Of a stretch of 64,000 bases of DNA, positions 63,837 through 64,000 are shown one piece after another. The stretch's first letter is position 1; every line of letters starts with the position of its first letter. The notes below the pieces were generated by a model that worked only from the letters and a program-made list of their open reading frames with translations, was not told where the DNA came from and ran no database searches. Origin of the DNA: Shinisaurus crocodilurus (taxonomy: Eukaryota > Chordata > Lepidosauria > Squamata > Shinisauridae); the NCBI GenBank assembly GCA_021292165.1, contig CM037878.1, positions 294,238,971 to 294,302,970 on the forward strand, read 5' to 3'. Position numbers and translations under genes: made by a program.

Positions 63837-64000
63837 CTGGAGGAGAGAACACAGCCTGGGTGACAAAACACCTCGCCATGTAGTCAAAAACACATAAAAA
63901 CCTGTCCTTGATGGCCATCTGGTGGGGACCACAGCCAACACAACTGGAGGGCAGCAGGTTGGATGAGGCTAAAGCGCAAGTTCCGTGCAAAGGTGCGCGA

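Overview
The window is nuclear DNA of a vertebrate, most likely a squamate reptile (lizard or snake). The evidence is one conserved vertebrate gene cut into short exons with phase-matched splice sites, set in introns full of CR1 and L2 LINEs, tRNA-derived SINEs, hAT MITEs and a Gmr1-like Ty3/gypsy element. The species cannot be read from the sequence.

Host gene. The only host gene I can support is ARAP1 (Arf-GAP with Rho-GAP domain, ankyrin repeat and PH domain 1) on the minus strand. Twenty-one internal exons run from 63836 down to 12. Every exon has AG/GT borders and every exon-exon phase fits, giving about 2.8 kb of coding sequence. In protein order the exons encode the end of PH1, PH2, the ArfGAP zinc finger, the ankyrin-like region, PH3, PH4, RhoGAP, the Ras-association domain and the start of PH5. 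The N-terminal SAM/PH1 part lies beyond 64000 and the C-terminus lies before position 1.

Layout. 1-9100: PH5 and RA exons, split by a 7.35-kb Gmr1-like LTR retrotransposon (854-8203, TSD GGACC) whose integrase precedes its reverse transcriptase and whose RT is broken by a 908-bp hAT MITE. 9100-25000: RA, RhoGAP and PH4 exons with several hAT elements (12385-13080 and 14436-14950 have perfect 8-bp TSDs) and a tRNA SINE about ten bases from a splice donor. 25000-36000: PH3 and ankyrin exons, foldback MITEs, a chimeric hAT insertion and a 95-bp tandem triplication. 36000-44300: a 759-bp tandem duplication built on CR1 3' ends, and two hAT elements with perfect TSDs. 44300-58500: a 13.8-kb intron holding CR1 copies, one nearly full-length CR1 (48804-53782) with 311-bp tandem units upstream of ORF1, chimeric 5S-rRNA/CR1 SINEs and two hAT elements sharing one target octamer. 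57500-64000: two GACTCG-rich hAT elements flanking one ArfGAP exon, an L2 relic, more SINEs and the remaining ArfGAP/PH2 exons.

Most unusual observations: (1) a SINE family with a 5S-rRNA-derived head and a tail matching the 3' end of the resident CR1; (2) promoter-like 311-bp monomers in that CR1; (3) GACTCG-array hAT elements bracketing an ArfGAP exon; (4) three copies of CTCTAAAG around two back-to-back hAT insertions. No CRISPR array, operon or prokaryotic system is present.
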